Assembly: GCA_905480195.1 (NCBI GenBank)
Contig: CAJQPN010000016.1
Coordinates: 22,198 to 86,197, forward strand
Direction of reading: 5' to 3'
Length of the DNA: 64,000 bases
Origin: an uncultured Acidimicrobiales bacterium
Lineage (GTDB): Bacteria > Actinomycetota > Acidimicrobiia > Acidimicrobiales > Aldehydirespiratoraceae
Position numbers and translations under genes: made by a program. Below the pieces are notes generated by a model that was given only the letters and a program-made list of their open reading frames with translations, did not search any database and had not been told where the DNA came from. Shown one piece after another: positions 23,502 through 32,317 of this stretch. Each line of letters starts with the position of its first letter. Position 1 is the first letter of the stretch.

Positions 23502-24929
23502 ATGTATCCGAGCGATGATCGACCCAAAGAGGAGTGTGGTGTAATCGGCATTCACGCTCCTGGACGTGACGCCGCCCGGCTCGGGTTCTTTGCGCTGTAC
23601 ACGCTGCAGCATCGCGGTCAGGAAGCGGCCGGTATTGCCTCGATCGAAGATGGAGTCGCACATATCCACAAGGGCCAAGGACTCGTCTCGGCGGTGTTCA
23701 ACGAGGACAACCTGTCGACTTTGCAGGGTGACTTCGCGATCGGACACACCCGGTACAGCACCACTGGTGGTTCGGGTCTGCGGAATGCCCAGCCCTACAT
23801 GATCGAGACGATCGACGGGCCACTAGGCATTGCCCACAATGGCAACCTCGTCAACGCGCACGTCCTTCGGCGCCAACTCCTCGAGCGGGGTGTGGGTCTC
23901 CAGACGTCATCCGACACCGAAGTGATGGTTCACTTGTTGACCGCAGCTGGTGGCGGGGACTGGTCCAGCCGGATCAAGATGCTCATGACCCAGGCCGAAG
24001 GTGCGTTCGCGCTCACGATTCTCACCCGCGACGCCGTCTACGGCGTGCGCGACCCCTGGGGATTCCGCCCTTTGGTTGTCGGTCGATTCGATGGTGGTCA
24101 TCTGCTTGCCTCCGAGACGTGCGCGTTCTCTGCGATCGGAGCCGAACTCGTGCACGAGGTTCAGCCCGGTGAGATCGTCCGACTCGACGCAGCCGGTTAC
24201 CACGTCGAGCAAGGTGCAGTTCCGAAGAAGCGGGCGTTCTGCACGTTCGAAGAGATCTACTTCTCCCGACCGGATTCCGTCCACCACGGCAAGTTGGTGC
24301 ACAGCACTCGCCAGAAACTTGGCCGCGAACTCGCACGAGAGGCACCGGTCGAGGCCGATCTCGTCGTGCCGGTTCCCGATTCGGGAACACCGCATGCAGT
24401 GGGGTTTGCCCAAGAAGCCGAGATTCCTTACACCGAGGGCCTCATCAAGAACCGATACGTCGGTCGTACCTTCATCGAGCCGACGCAACGGCTTCGCGAG
24501 ACCGGGGTGCGAATGAAGTTCAACCCACTCGGTGACAACCTTCTCGGCAAACGGGTCGTCATGGTGGACGATTCGATCGTTCGCGGTACCACGTCGGGCC
24601 CTCTGGTGCAGATGCTGCGCGATGCAGGAGCGACGGAGGTGCATGTTCGGGTGGCGTGCCCGGCGATTACCGATCCCTGCTACATGGGTGTCGACATGGC
24701 GAGCCGTGAAGAACTCATCGCCGGCAACCAGAGTGTGGCCCAGATCTGTGAGCACATCGGTGCCGACTCGCTTGCGTTTTTGTCGATCGAGGCGATGATG
24801 CGCGCCCTTGACGCCGACGAAGGATTTTGTAATGCCTGTTTCACCGGGGTGTACCCGTTTGAGTCCGAGCGGTTTGTGCAACTGACGCTCAACCCCAAAG
24901 AGCAGTTCGCGAACGTGTGGGGCGATTGA
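23502..24929 (+). CDS. purF: Amidophosphoribosyltransferase PurF
   Basis: 475 residues, first committed enzyme of purine synthesis (PRPP to phosphoribosylamine). An 11-residue propeptide precedes the N-terminal catalytic Cys of ECGVIGIH, so processing is expected. The PRPP-binding loop is VMVDDSIVRGTTS. Cysteines in RAFCTFEEIYF, VACPAITDPCYMG and FCNACFTG match the 4Fe-4S ligands of the Bacillus-type enzyme, predicting oxygen sensitivity. Its stop overlaps the purD start (TGATG). Confidence 0.95.
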   Translation: MYPSDDRPKEECGVIGIHAPGRDAARLGFFALYTLQHRGQEAAGIASIEDGVAHIHKGQGLVSAVFNEDNLSTLQGDFAIGHTRYSTTGGSGLRNAQPYMIETIDGPLGIAHNGNLVNAHVLRRQLLERGVGLQTSSDTEVMVHLLTAAGGGDWSSRIKMLMTQAEGAFALTILTRDAVYGVRDPWGFRPLVVGRFDGGHLLASETCAFSAIGAELVHEVQPGEIVRLDAAGYHVEQGAVPKKRAFCTFEEIYFSRPDSVHHGKLVHSTRQKLGRELAREAPVEADLVVPVPDSGTPHAVGFAQEAEIPYTEGLIKNRYVGRTFIEPTQRLRETGVRMKFNPLGDNLLGKRVVMVDDSIVRGTTSGPLVQMLRDAGATEVHVRVACPAITDPCYMGVDMASREELIAGNQSVAQICEHIGADSLAFLSIEAMMRALDADEGFCNACFTGVYPFESERFVQLTLNPKEQFANVWGD

Positions 24930-26215
24930 TGGGCGAACGCGTTCTGGTCGTCGGGGGTGGGGGGCGCGAGCATGCGCTCGTATGGGGTCTGCTGCGCTCC
25001 CCCCGAGTCGACCAAGTAATCGCAGCCCCCGGTAACCCGGGGATGGCGGCAGAATCCGGGTGTCTTTGTGTTCCGGGTACGTCGGCAACCGACGTCGACG
25101 CTGTTGTTGCCTTGGCGGAGCGCGAGAAGGTCTCGCTCGTCGTCGTTGGGCCCGAGGATCCGCTCGTCGCAGGTCTGGTCGACCGGCTGACCGAGGCCGG
25201 TATCGCCGCATTCGGACCCTCGGAGGCAGCGGCCCGGCTCGAAGGGTCGAAGTCGCACTGCAAGGAATTCCTGCTCGCCCACGACATCCCTACGGGTGCT
25301 GCGGTCTCGTTCGCCGATGCCGACCAGGCGCTCGAGTATCTCGACACTCTCGACGCCGTGCCGGTCGTGAAGGCCGATGGACTCGCCGCAGGGAAGGGTG
25401 TGATCGTGGCAGAGACCCGAACGGAGGCGGCGGATGCCATTCGCGAGATCCTGGTCGATGGTCGGTTCGGCCGGGCAGGTAGCGAAGTTCTGCTCGAGGA
25501 ACGGCTCAGCGGTACCGAAGTGTCTGTGCTTGCGTTCTGCGACGGCGCAGATTACGTCGTGATGCCGGCCGCCCAAGACCACAAACGTCTGTTGGTCGGC
25601 GATCGGGGCCCGAACACAGGCGGTATGGGTGCGTTTCACCCGTCGCCGATCGCCGACGAGACCCTTGTCGAAACGGTCGCTCGTCGCGTGATCGAGCCAA
25701 CGCTCGCCGGGTTGGCAGCGGAGGGACGGCCGTACCGGGGCGTCCTCTACGCGGGGATGATGCTCACCGAAGCAGGGCCAAAAGTGATCGAGTTCAACTG
25801 CCGGTTCGGTGATCCTGAGAGCCAGGTCGTCATTCCACTCCTCGTGACCGATCTGTACGAGGTGCTGGCTGCGTGCGTCGATGGCGACCTCGCGTCGCTC
25901 GACGTTGTGTGGGCCGATCAGGCAGCGGTCACCGTCGTATTGGCTTCTGGTGGATATCCAGTTTCGAGTTCTCCTCCGGCCGCTGTCAGCGGCCTAGAGG
26001 ACGTCCCTGATGATTGCGTCGTCTTCCACGCCGGTACCGAGATCATTGACGGCGCCATCCACGCGATCGGCGGGCGCGTGCTCGCAGTGACTGCAGTGAA
26101 AGCGACGCTCGCCGAGGCCGCCAACGCCGCGCATGCGGGCGTCGCCGCGATCGAATTCAGTGGTGCGCAGCACCGCGCCGACATTGCCCGCGAGACAGCT
26201 CAGGTTCGAACATGA
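24929..26215 (+). CDS. purD: GAR synthetase PurD
   Basis: 428 residues, ATP-grasp ligase joining phosphoribosylamine and glycine. VLVVGGGGREHAL lies at residues 5-17. VVGPEDPLVAGL, KADGLAAGKGV and the metal-site segment VIEFNCRFGDPE are all intact. The ATG overlaps the purF TGA, and the purD stop overlaps the purM ATG. It is a stand-alone protein, not fused to PurM or PurN as in animals. Confidence 0.95.
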   Translation: MGERVLVVGGGGREHALVWGLLRSPRVDQVIAAPGNPGMAAESGCLCVPGTSATDVDAVVALAEREKVSLVVVGPEDPLVAGLVDRLTEAGIAAFGPSEAAARLEGSKSHCKEFLLAHDIPTGAAVSFADADQALEYLDTLDAVPVVKADGLAAGKGVIVAETRTEAADAIREILVDGRFGRAGSEVLLEERLSGTEVSVLAFCDGADYVVMPAAQDHKRLLVGDRGPNTGGMGAFHPSPIADETLVETVARRVIEPTLAGLAAEGRPYRGVLYAGMMLTEAGPKVIEFNCRFGDPESQVVIPLLVTDLYEVLAACVDGDLASLDVVWADQAAVTVVLASGGYPVSSSPPAAVSGLEDVPDDCVVFHAGTEIIDGAIHAIGGRVLAVTAVKATLAEAANAAHAGVAAIEFSGAQHRADIARETAQVRT

Positions 26216-27213
26216 CCAACTATGCAGATGCTGGCGTCGACATCGATGCCGGTAACCGAGCCGTGAAGCTGATGGGTGAGGCGGTCCGATCGACAAATAC
26301 CCCTGCAGTCCTGTCGGAGCTCGGCGCGTTCGGAGGCCTCTTCTCAACCGATGGCCTCGGCGAAGGCTCGGTACTCGTCGCCTCGACAGACGGTGTCGGC
26401 ACCAAGGTCGAACTCGCAGCTCGCTACAAACGATGGAAGGGTGTTGGACAGGACCTCGTAAACCACTGCGTTGACGACATCCTCGTGCAAGGAGCTCGGC
26501 CGCTCTTCTTCCTTGACTACATCGCCACTTCCAAACTCGTTCCTGAGATCGTGGCGGAGATCGTCACGGGAATGGCAGAAGCGTGTCGGGCAGTCGACTG
26601 CGCACTCTTGGGTGGGGAGACGGCCGAGATGCCAGGGGTCTACACCCCCGGATCCGTCGATGTCGCTGGCACGATCGTCGGGGCGGTCCACCGCGACGGA
26701 CTCTGGCCCCGTACGGAGGCGATCAAGCCGGGCGACGTATTGCTCGGGATGGCGAGTGACAGCCCCCACACAAATGGCTATTCCCTCATCCGGCTCCTTC
26801 TCGACCGTCACTGTGACGACCCTTCGGACGAACTCATCGAGTGGCTACTGACGCCTCACAGGAGCTACCTGGGCGACGTCGACGAACTCCGAGCGCTCGG
26901 AGTCGAACCCAAGGCGCTTGCGCACATCACCGGCGGTGGTTTCTACGAGAACATCCCGCGCGTCCTTCCAGAAGGTGTCGCAGCCGAAATCGAACTTGGA
27001 ACCTGGGCTGTTCCGACTGGCTTTCGTCAGCTGGCCGAGTGGGGTGATGTTCCCGACGCCGAATCATTCCGGACCTGGAACATGGGTATCGGCTTGGTCG
27101 TTGCCATCGACGCTCACGATGCCGATGTGGCTGCAGCTGCAGGGCACCCTGTGATCGGTCGTCTCGTGGCGTCTGACACCGGCGACGTGGAGTTGGTTGG
27201 GGACTGGCGGTGA
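26212..27213 (+). CDS. purM: AIR synthetase PurM
   Basis: 333 residues, cyclising FGAM to AIR with ATP. Motifs include DIDAGNRAVKLM at the N-terminus, STDGVGTKVELA, DDILVQGARPLFFLDY and ALLGGETAEMPGVY. It is overlapped on both sides by purD and purN, so the five genes from purK to purN read as one transcript. Confidence 0.95.
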   Translation: MTNYADAGVDIDAGNRAVKLMGEAVRSTNTPAVLSELGAFGGLFSTDGLGEGSVLVASTDGVGTKVELAARYKRWKGVGQDLVNHCVDDILVQGARPLFFLDYIATSKLVPEIVAEIVTGMAEACRAVDCALLGGETAEMPGVYTPGSVDVAGTIVGAVHRDGLWPRTEAIKPGDVLLGMASDSPHTNGYSLIRLLLDRHCDDPSDELIEWLLTPHRSYLGDVDELRALGVEPKALAHITGGGFYENIPRVLPEGVAAEIELGTWAVPTGFRQLAEWGDVPDAESFRTWNMGIGLVVAIDAHDADVAAAAGHPVIGRLVASDTGDVELVGDWR

Positions 27214-27821
27214 ACGCCCGGCTGGTCGTCTTGGCGTCTGGCTCGGGCTCGAATCTCCAAGCGATTCTTGATGCGTGCGCTGAAGGGCGGCTGCAGGCGG
27301 ACGTTGTGTTCGTCGTGGTGAACCGTCGTTCTGCGCTCGCAGCAACCCGTGCAGAGGCAGCCGGGGTGCCAGCGGTCTACCGGCCGTTGGGACCGTATCG
27401 AAACGCGTTCCCCGCCGACGCCCGCAGCGCTCGTGAGGCCTATGACGCAGCGCTCGCAACCGAGGTCGCCGAGGTGAAGCCTGATCTGGTCGTCCAGGCC
27501 GGATGGATGCACCTCTTCACCGCAGCGTTCCTGGACCGGTTCCCCGGCAAGGTCATCAATCTCCATCCTGCGATGCCGGGGGCGTTTCCCGGGGCCCATG
27601 CCATCGATGACGCGTGGGTTGCCCACGAGCGGGCGGGTCTCGACCACACTGGGGTCATGGTGCATCTCGTTCCCGACGAAGGAATCGACGACGGGCCGGT
27701 TCTGGCGGCTCAGCGGATCGAAATCGGCCCGGACGACTCGCGTGAATCGCTGGAGGCGAAGTTGCACGAGGCCGAGCACGAATTGCTCGTCAGGGCCATC
27801 GGGGAGTATCTCCGACGATGA
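27210..27821 (+). CDS. purN: GAR transformylase PurN
   Basis: 203 residues, transferring formyl from 10-formyl-THF to GAR. LVVLASGSGSNLQAIL is the nucleotide-binding start; the catalytic His is in INLHPAMPGAFPGAH, and HTGVMVHLVPDEGIDDGPV contains the conserved Asp. The GTG start overlaps the purM stop. purH, which often follows in actinobacteria, is replaced here by menA. Confidence 0.95.
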   Translation: MNARLVVLASGSGSNLQAILDACAEGRLQADVVFVVVNRRSALAATRAEAAGVPAVYRPLGPYRNAFPADARSAREAYDAALATEVAEVKPDLVVQAGWMHLFTAAFLDRFPGKVINLHPAMPGAFPGAHAIDDAWVAHERAGLDHTGVMVHLVPDEGIDDGPVLAAQRIEIGPDDSRESLEAKLHEAEHELLVRAIGEYLRR

Positions 27822-28720
27822 TGAGTGAGAACCCGCCGACCGGCATACCTCTCTGGGTCGCAGGCGCCCGACCGCGCACCCTTCCGGCGGCGGTCGTACC
27901 TGTTGCTGTCGGTGCGGCTGCTGCGGTAGGCCATGAGACCGGTGGCGCCTGGTGGCGAGGTGCGCTGGCGCTCGTGGTTTCGCTTGCGCTCCAGATCGGG
28001 GTCAACTACGCCAACGACTATTCCGACGGTGTCCGTGGCACCGACGACGAGCGGCGGGTGGGGCCGCTGCGCCTCGTGGGGTCAGGCCTTGTCGAACCGG
28101 CACTGGTAAAGCGGGCAGCAACCGTCGCCTTCGGTGTCGCAGGCGGCGCCGGCGCCGGGTTGGCGTTGGTCGTTGGTCCTGAGCTTTTTGCGGTTGGGGC
28201 GGCTTGCCTGCTCGCCGGCTGGACCTACACCGGTGGACCGCGGCCCTACGGGTATCTGGGCCTCGGCGAGGTGTTCGTGTTCGTCTTCTTCGGGCTGGTC
28301 GCAACGGTCGGCACGACATACGTGCTGGTCGAGGAGATCACTGCGCTGTCGGTGCTTGCCAGCCTCAGTGTTGGTCTGTGGGCGACTGCGCTCTTGGTGA
28401 TCAACAATCTTCGCGACATCTCTGGTGACAGGCAGGCCGGCAAGAACACCCTGGCGGTGCGTATCGGTGCTCCTGCAACACGGGTGGTTTTCATTTTGAT
28501 CCACCTTGTAGCGCTCGCCCTCGCCATCACGACGAGCATTGTGCACGATCGCCTGGCTGGGTTGATGGTGGTCTTCGGGCTGGCGTTCATGATCCAGGCC
28601 TGCGTCGACGTCGCCAAGGGCACTACTGGTCCGGCGCTCATCAAGGTCCTCGGACTCACCGGTCAAGTCCAACTGGTCTCTGGGCTTGCCTTCGCCTGTG
28701 GTCTTGCCCTCAGCGGCTGA
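27818..28720 (+). CDS. menA: 1,4-Dihydroxy-2-naphthoate prenyltransferase MenA
   Basis: 300 residues, UbiA superfamily with about eight or nine membrane helices. It attaches the polyprenyl chain to DHNA in menaquinone synthesis. The first Asp-rich motif is NYANDYSDGVRGTD (about 63-76), and NNLRDISGDRQAGKNTLAV is the second (about 193-211). It starts inside the purN stop, so menaquinone and purine genes share a transcript. menG lies nearby on the opposite strand; the other men genes are not in the window. Confidence 0.93.
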   Translation: MMSENPPTGIPLWVAGARPRTLPAAVVPVAVGAAAAVGHETGGAWWRGALALVVSLALQIGVNYANDYSDGVRGTDDERRVGPLRLVGSGLVEPALVKRAATVAFGVAGGAGAGLALVVGPELFAVGAACLLAGWTYTGGPRPYGYLGLGEVFVFVFFGLVATVGTTYVLVEEITALSVLASLSVGLWATALLVINNLRDISGDRQAGKNTLAVRIGAPATRVVFILIHLVALALAITTSIVHDRLAGLMVVFGLAFMIQACVDVAKGTTGPALIKVLGLTGQVQLVSGLAFACGLALSG

Positions 28721-28752
28721 GTCAAACGCGCTTCCGAGGCCTCGCCGTGAGT

Positions 28753-29103
28753 TCAGAGAGGCTGGTTGAGTTCGACCTCGTTGCCGGAGGGGTCCTTGAG
28801 GAAGGCCTGACGGCAGATCCCATCGATCTCGCCGATGCGGGTCGGCGAGATGCCTTTTGTGGCAAGTTCGGCCAACGCCTCTTGAAGGTCATCGACCTGC
28901 AGGGCGAAGTGTTGCCCCACCGCCTCGGGTGCCGGGAAATTGAGCAGGTGGAGTTCGCCCGTCCCGTCGAGTGTCATCCATGCACCGTCGAATCCGAGGT
29001 CGGGTCGTTGGAACTCGCGAAAGCCGAGTGCCTCATAGAAGTCGATGGCCGGCGAGACCTCATTGACGTTCAGCGAGACGTGATGGAGGGCCTTGGCGAC
29101 CAT
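28753..29103 (-). CDS. VOC-family (glyoxalase-like) protein
   Basis: 116 residues, one vicinal-oxygen-chelate module pair. Likely metal ligands are His in ALHHVSLNV, His in GQHFALQVDD and Glu in SGNEVELNQ, with another acidic position in TGELHLLNF. The family includes glyoxalase I, dioxygenases and resistance proteins; this one cannot be assigned a substrate. Its ATG overlaps the menG stop, so it is the last gene of the mshD-rlmN-menG run. Confidence 0.85.
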   Translation of the reverse strand: MVAKALHHVSLNVNEVSPAIDFYEALGFREFQRPDLGFDGAWMTLDGTGELHLLNFPAPEAVGQHFALQVDDLQEALAELATKGISPTRIGEIDGICRQAFLKDPSGNEVELNQPL

Positions 29104-29831
29104 CAGTGCGCTGCTCTGGTGGCGGTAAACAGGTGTGCACCTGAGAACACGGCCCGCTCGACGTCGACAAAGCCAGCAGCCTCGAGCTGGGCTTTCAGTT
29201 CGGGCCACGGCGGAAGATAGGCAACCGACTTTGGCAGATAGCGGTAGGCACGACCCTCGCTGAGCAGGCCTCCGATCAGCGGCACAACTCGGTTGAAATA
29301 GATGCTGTGACCGAATCGAAGCAGCGTGTTCTCGGGCGGCGATGCATCGAGGAACGCGATCCGCCCGTCAGGGCGCACGACACGGGCCACCTCGTCGAAG
29401 AAGCCGGGAAGCTCAATGAGGTTTCGTAACGCAAAGCCGCAGGTAGCGCCGTCCACCGCAGTCTCAGCCAGAGGCATTTGGAGGATGTCGGCGTGAACCA
29501 GAGGTGCATCGGTTCGTGCCTCGGCGAGCATCCCCATCGACAGGTCGAGACCGATCGCGACCATGCCTTTGCGCTCGATTTCGCGACAGAAGTCGCCGGT
29601 GCCGCATGCGAGATCGATGACCACTGAGCCGGCTGGCAAGCCGAGTTGTTTCATCGAGGCCTTCCGCCAACGAACATCGAGCCCGAACGACATGATTCGG
29701 TTCACGAGGTCATAGCGGGGTGCGATCGTGTCGAACAAGGAGCGCACCTGACGACGCTTTTGTTCGCCAGATGGCAGCGCGTCGGGGTCGAGGGTCACGC
29801 CCTCGTCGAGGATCGGCGAGTCGGAGCTCAT
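29103..29831 (-). CDS. menG: Demethylmenaquinone methyltransferase MenG/UbiE
   Basis: 242 residues, class I SAM methyltransferase that finishes menaquinone. Family motifs: FDTIAPRYDLVNRIMSFG (about 32-49), SAM-binding VIDLACGTGDF (about 68-78) and VDGATCGFALRNL (about 120-132). C-terminal FLDASPPEN replaces the more usual FSKP pattern. Both ends overlap neighbours by 4 bp (ATGA). It lies about 400 bp from menA on the opposite strand. Confidence 0.92.
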   Translation of the reverse strand: MSSDSPILDEGVTLDPDALPSGEQKRRQVRSLFDTIAPRYDLVNRIMSFGLDVRWRKASMKQLGLPAGSVVIDLACGTGDFCREIERKGMVAIGLDLSMGMLAEARTDAPLVHADILQMPLAETAVDGATCGFALRNLIELPGFFDEVARVVRPDGRIAFLDASPPENTLLRFGHSIYFNRVVPLIGGLLSEGRAYRYLPKSVAYLPPWPELKAQLEAAGFVDVERAVFSGAHLFTATRAAH

Positions 29832-30220
29832 TCGAACCACTGCTTTTGGTATGCCCGGCTCTCGGGGTGCAGGAGAGCAGCGATGATGGCGACATCGAAG
29901 AGCAGGCCGATCGGGTTCCAGCGGAGCATCTCGACGATGTCGAGTCTGCGAATGATTTCGAGTCGGATGATGAAGGGCGCGATCGCAGCGGCAATACCGA
30001 GTAGGTAGCCCCACCTCCGGGCGTTTGCGATGCCGTACGCACCGGCGCCGGCACCGACTGTCATGAGGAAGACCACCAGATATCGCAGCGGCAGTGCCTC
30101 GACCCAGCCTTCACCGACTGAGCGGAACAGCACTGCCCCGACGGCGGTGATGTAGAGCAATATCTGTGAGATATAGAGCGTCTGAGGCTGGCGGGGGTTG
30201 ACGAACGTTCGATCGGACAC
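29828..30220 (-). CDS. Small integral membrane protein
   Basis: 130 residues with about four hydrophobic segments (about 15-35, 43-65, 70-90 and 103-118), no recognised family. The likely start is GTG at 30220; a TTG sits immediately before it. It is sandwiched between rlmN (27-nt gap) and menG (4-bp overlap), so it is co-expressed with menaquinone and RNA-modification genes. Function unknown. Confidence 0.75.
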   Translation of the reverse strand: MSDRTFVNPRQPQTLYISQILLYITAVGAVLFRSVGEGWVEALPLRYLVVFLMTVGAGAGAYGIANARRWGYLLGIAAAIAPFIIRLEIIRRLDIVEMLRWNPIGLLFDVAIIAALLHPESRAYQKQWFE

Positions 30221-30247
30221 CAACCCATTATGCGCCCGGCTGGGCGC

Positions 30248-31321
30248 TCAGCGTCGCCGCGGTGGGTCGACCAGACGACGGCTCGCACGGAGCTGGCCGC
30301 AGGCGGCGTCGATCTCGGTGCCTCGGGTGCGGCGCACCGTTGCATTCGCCCCTCGTTCTTCGAGCGCAGCGCGAAATGCGTACACCCGATCGAGCGGGGT
30401 CCCTTGGGTCAGATATCCCGGCGTCGGGTTGAGGGGGATGAGGTTGATGTGCGCCCGCAGGGAGCGGGCGTAGTTGGCGAGTTCGTCGACATCGGAAGGC
30501 CGGTCGTTGACGCCGTCGATCAACGCCCATTCGAACGACAGGCGCCGGTTTTTCGCTGCGATGTACCGAGCACACGCCTGGGCGAGATCGGTAAGGGGGT
30601 AGCGCTTGTTGAGCGGGACGAGGGCATCGCGGTCGGCGTCGTTTGCGGAGTGGAGTGAGACAGCAAGATTCACCGGGAGCGACTCATCAGCGAGGCGTTC
30701 GATGCCGGGTATGACACCAACGGTTGAGATCGTGATGTGTCGGGCGCCAATACCGAGATCGTGGTTGAGTCGTTCGACCGCACTCCAGGTTCGGTCGTAG
30801 TTGGCGAACGGCTCTCCCATGCCCATGAAAACAATGTTTGACACGCGGCGTGGGGCCGATTGTCGGCGAGCACGAACCACCTGCTCAACGATTTCACCCA
30901 CCGAGAGGTGTCGATCGAAACCCGACTGGCCGGTAGCGCAGAAACCGCATGCCATTGCGCAACCAGCCTGCGACGACACGCAAACGGTAGTGCGGTCGTC
31001 GTAGTGCATCAGAACGGTCTCGATGTGGTGCCCGTCGTGGAGACGCCAGAGCCATTTCACGGTCTCGCCGTCATCGCTGACCGACTCGTGTTCCGGTGTG
31101 AGACCGAGCGGCAACTCCTCGGCAAGTCGGGCTCGAAGCGCCTTCGGAACATTGCTCAGGTCCTCGATCTCGGCGCCATGCTTGTGGATGCCCGCCCACA
31201 CTTGATCGACGCGGTAACTCGGCTCGTCGGCGAGGAGTTGGGCGAGCTCGGCACGGGTCGGGTCGTAGCGGAGAGTCGGGGCTTCGCGATGCGATCGTCC
31301 GAGGATGACAGGGCTACTCAC
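30248..31321 (-). CDS. rlmN: Dual-specificity RNA methyltransferase RlmN
   Basis: 357 residues, radical SAM enzyme methylating C2 of A2503 in 23S rRNA and A37 in some tRNAs. The cluster motif is CAMACGFC (C-x3-C-x2-C) near residue 120, followed by VFMGMGEPFANYD, and the C-terminal Cys in DAACGQLR is the methyl-carrier/resolving site. The GTG start at 31321 follows GAGAGA and overlaps the mshD stop. Confidence 0.95.
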   Translation of the reverse strand: MSSPVILGRSHREAPTLRYDPTRAELAQLLADEPSYRVDQVWAGIHKHGAEIEDLSNVPKALRARLAEELPLGLTPEHESVSDDGETVKWLWRLHDGHHIETVLMHYDDRTTVCVSSQAGCAMACGFCATGQSGFDRHLSVGEIVEQVVRARRQSAPRRVSNIVFMGMGEPFANYDRTWSAVERLNHDLGIGARHITISTVGVIPGIERLADESLPVNLAVSLHSANDADRDALVPLNKRYPLTDLAQACARYIAAKNRRLSFEWALIDGVNDRPSDVDELANYARSLRAHINLIPLNPTPGYLTQGTPLDRVYAFRAALEERGANATVRRTRGTEIDAACGQLRASRRLVDPPRRR

Positions 31322-32007
31322 GATCTCTCGAGTTCGTAGGCTCGGTCGGTGTGGTGTCGGGAGAAACCGATGGCGGCGTAGGTGGCGTTTGCGGGGTGAT
31401 TGTCCGACTCGACGTAGAGCATCCCATGTTCGAGGCCCTGAGCGGCGAGCCACTCGAGCCCGGCCAGGGTCATCGGTCGCCCAAGGCCCTGGCCATGGCG
31501 CGAGGGATCGATGGCGATGACGTAGACCTCGCCGAGATCCGGCTCGAGGTCGCGGTGAATCTTGGTCCAACAGAAGCCGACTAGCACGTCGTCTTCATGA
31601 AAGAGCCGGAAGCCGTCGGGGTCGAACCAGGGCTCGTTCATCGTTGCTTCGACCGCTTCGCGTGTGAGCCCACCCTGCTCGGGGTGCCAGTGGAAGGCAC
31701 GGTTGTTGACTCCGATGAACTCCTCGAGATCGTCGGGTGTGTATCCGCGGGTGGTGAGGCCGCTCGACTCGCTGGGAAGGCTGCAACGTAGCTGCCAGAG
31801 GTCTCGATGGCGCCGGAATCCCATTGCGGTGGCGACAGCATCGGCCTCATCGTCTACCTCGCGAATCCAGAGCTGTACGGGGCCACCGTCAGTAGCGGCA
31901 AGTGTGGCCGCGATCTCGACGTGGAGATCGAGCGTGTTGCGGTCCTCTGGAACCACGATGCTCCAGCGATGAGGGCCAAGTGAAGGGCCGGAGAGGTCGA
32001 GAGGCAC
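31318..32007 (-). CDS. mshD: Mycothiol synthase MshD, short form
   Basis: 229 residues. MshD acetylates Cys-GlcN-Ins, the last step of mycothiol synthesis. The C-terminal GNAT domain is complete: FIGVNNRAFHWHPEQGGLT, VGFCWTKIH, the acetyl-CoA loop DPSRHGQGLGRPM and LYVESDNHPANATYAAIGF. The N-terminal GNAT domain, normally about 150 residues, is cut to about 80, keeping only its last strand/helix segment (LWIREVDDEADAVATAMGF). Known MshD proteins are about 300 residues, and only the C-terminal domain is catalytic. GTG at 32007 is chosen because TACCCT lies 6 nt upstream. Confidence 0.87.
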   Translation of the reverse strand: MPLDLSGPSLGPHRWSIVVPEDRNTLDLHVEIAATLAATDGGPVQLWIREVDDEADAVATAMGFRRHRDLWQLRCSLPSESSGLTTRGYTPDDLEEFIGVNNRAFHWHPEQGGLTREAVEATMNEPWFDPDGFRLFHEDDVLVGFCWTKIHRDLEPDLGEVYVIAIDPSRHGQGLGRPMTLAGLEWLAAQGLEHGMLYVESDNHPANATYAAIGFSRHHTDRAYELERS

Positions 32008-32013
32008 ATCGTC

Positions 32014-32019
32014 AGGGTA
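32014..32019 (-). promoter_or_regulatory. -10 element TACCCT of mshD
   Basis: On the minus strand TACCCT ends 6 nt before the GTG at 32007, implying a leaderless mRNA for the mshD-rlmN-menG operon and supporting the short MshD start. Confidence 0.55.
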
Positions 32020-32188
32020 TCGACCAGCAGCGGTACCAAAAGTACTTCCTTCACCGTGACCGGCTCGAGATGCGCCCGAACGGCAAGGACAGTGCGCAGC
32101 AAGGACAGTGCTCAAGGCGCCGGTGAACTCTTCGGATTCCGTCGGCGAACGGGCCGTCGTCGAAATGTGTCGAGCGACTCATCGCGTG

Positions 32189-32194
32189 TATCGT
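32189..32194 (+). promoter_or_regulatory. -10 element TATCGT of the structured RNA
   Basis: TATCGT ends 6 nt before 32201. The predicted start therefore coincides with the base of hairpin 1 in the 32201-32300 RNA. The -35 is weak (TGTGTC, 17 bp upstream). Confidence 0.45.
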
Positions 32195-32200
32195 GCGGCC

Positions 32201-32300
32201 TTGACCGAGCGCTCGCCGCTCGGTCAGAGAGGCGACATGAGGGATCCGCCGCCCTGTGTCGCCGGCGGCCACCCCTTTGGGGGTGGCCGTTCTTTGTTTT
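32201..32300 (+). ncRNA. Three-hairpin structured RNA (sRNA or attenuating leader)
   Basis: About 100 nt with three stems. Hairpin 1: TGACCGAGCG/CGCTCGGTCA, 10 bp, 5-nt loop (32202-32226). Hairpin 2: GGCGACA/TGTCGCC, 7 bp, with an inner AGGG/CCCT (32231-32263). Hairpin 3: an intrinsic terminator (32267-32288) with a U-rich tail. GCCGCC (32248-32253) could pair instead with GGCGGC (32264-32269), which uses the base of the terminator stem, so an on/off switch is possible. It ends 17 nt before the TVP38 GTG at 32318. I do not recognise it as a described riboswitch or sRNA class. Confidence 0.55.
32267..32300 (+). terminator. Intrinsic terminator upstream of TVP38-family gene
   Basis: GGCCACCCC and GGGGTGGCC form a 9-bp GC-rich stem with a TTTG loop, followed by a U-rich tail ending TTTGTTTT. 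It is by far the most canonical Rho-independent terminator in the window and works only on the plus strand. Confidence 0.75.
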
Positions 32301-32317
32301 CCGGCAGACTCCATGGC

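Noticed and set aside
32201..32266. Known riboswitch classes (fluoride, guanidine, ZTP, Mn, c-di-GMP) or 6C RNA for the 32.2-kb structure
   Set aside because: The short GGCGA..TGAGG similarity to the fluoride aptamer lacks its 3' partner segment, and the C-rich loops of 6C RNA are absent. A covariance-model search is needed to be certain.
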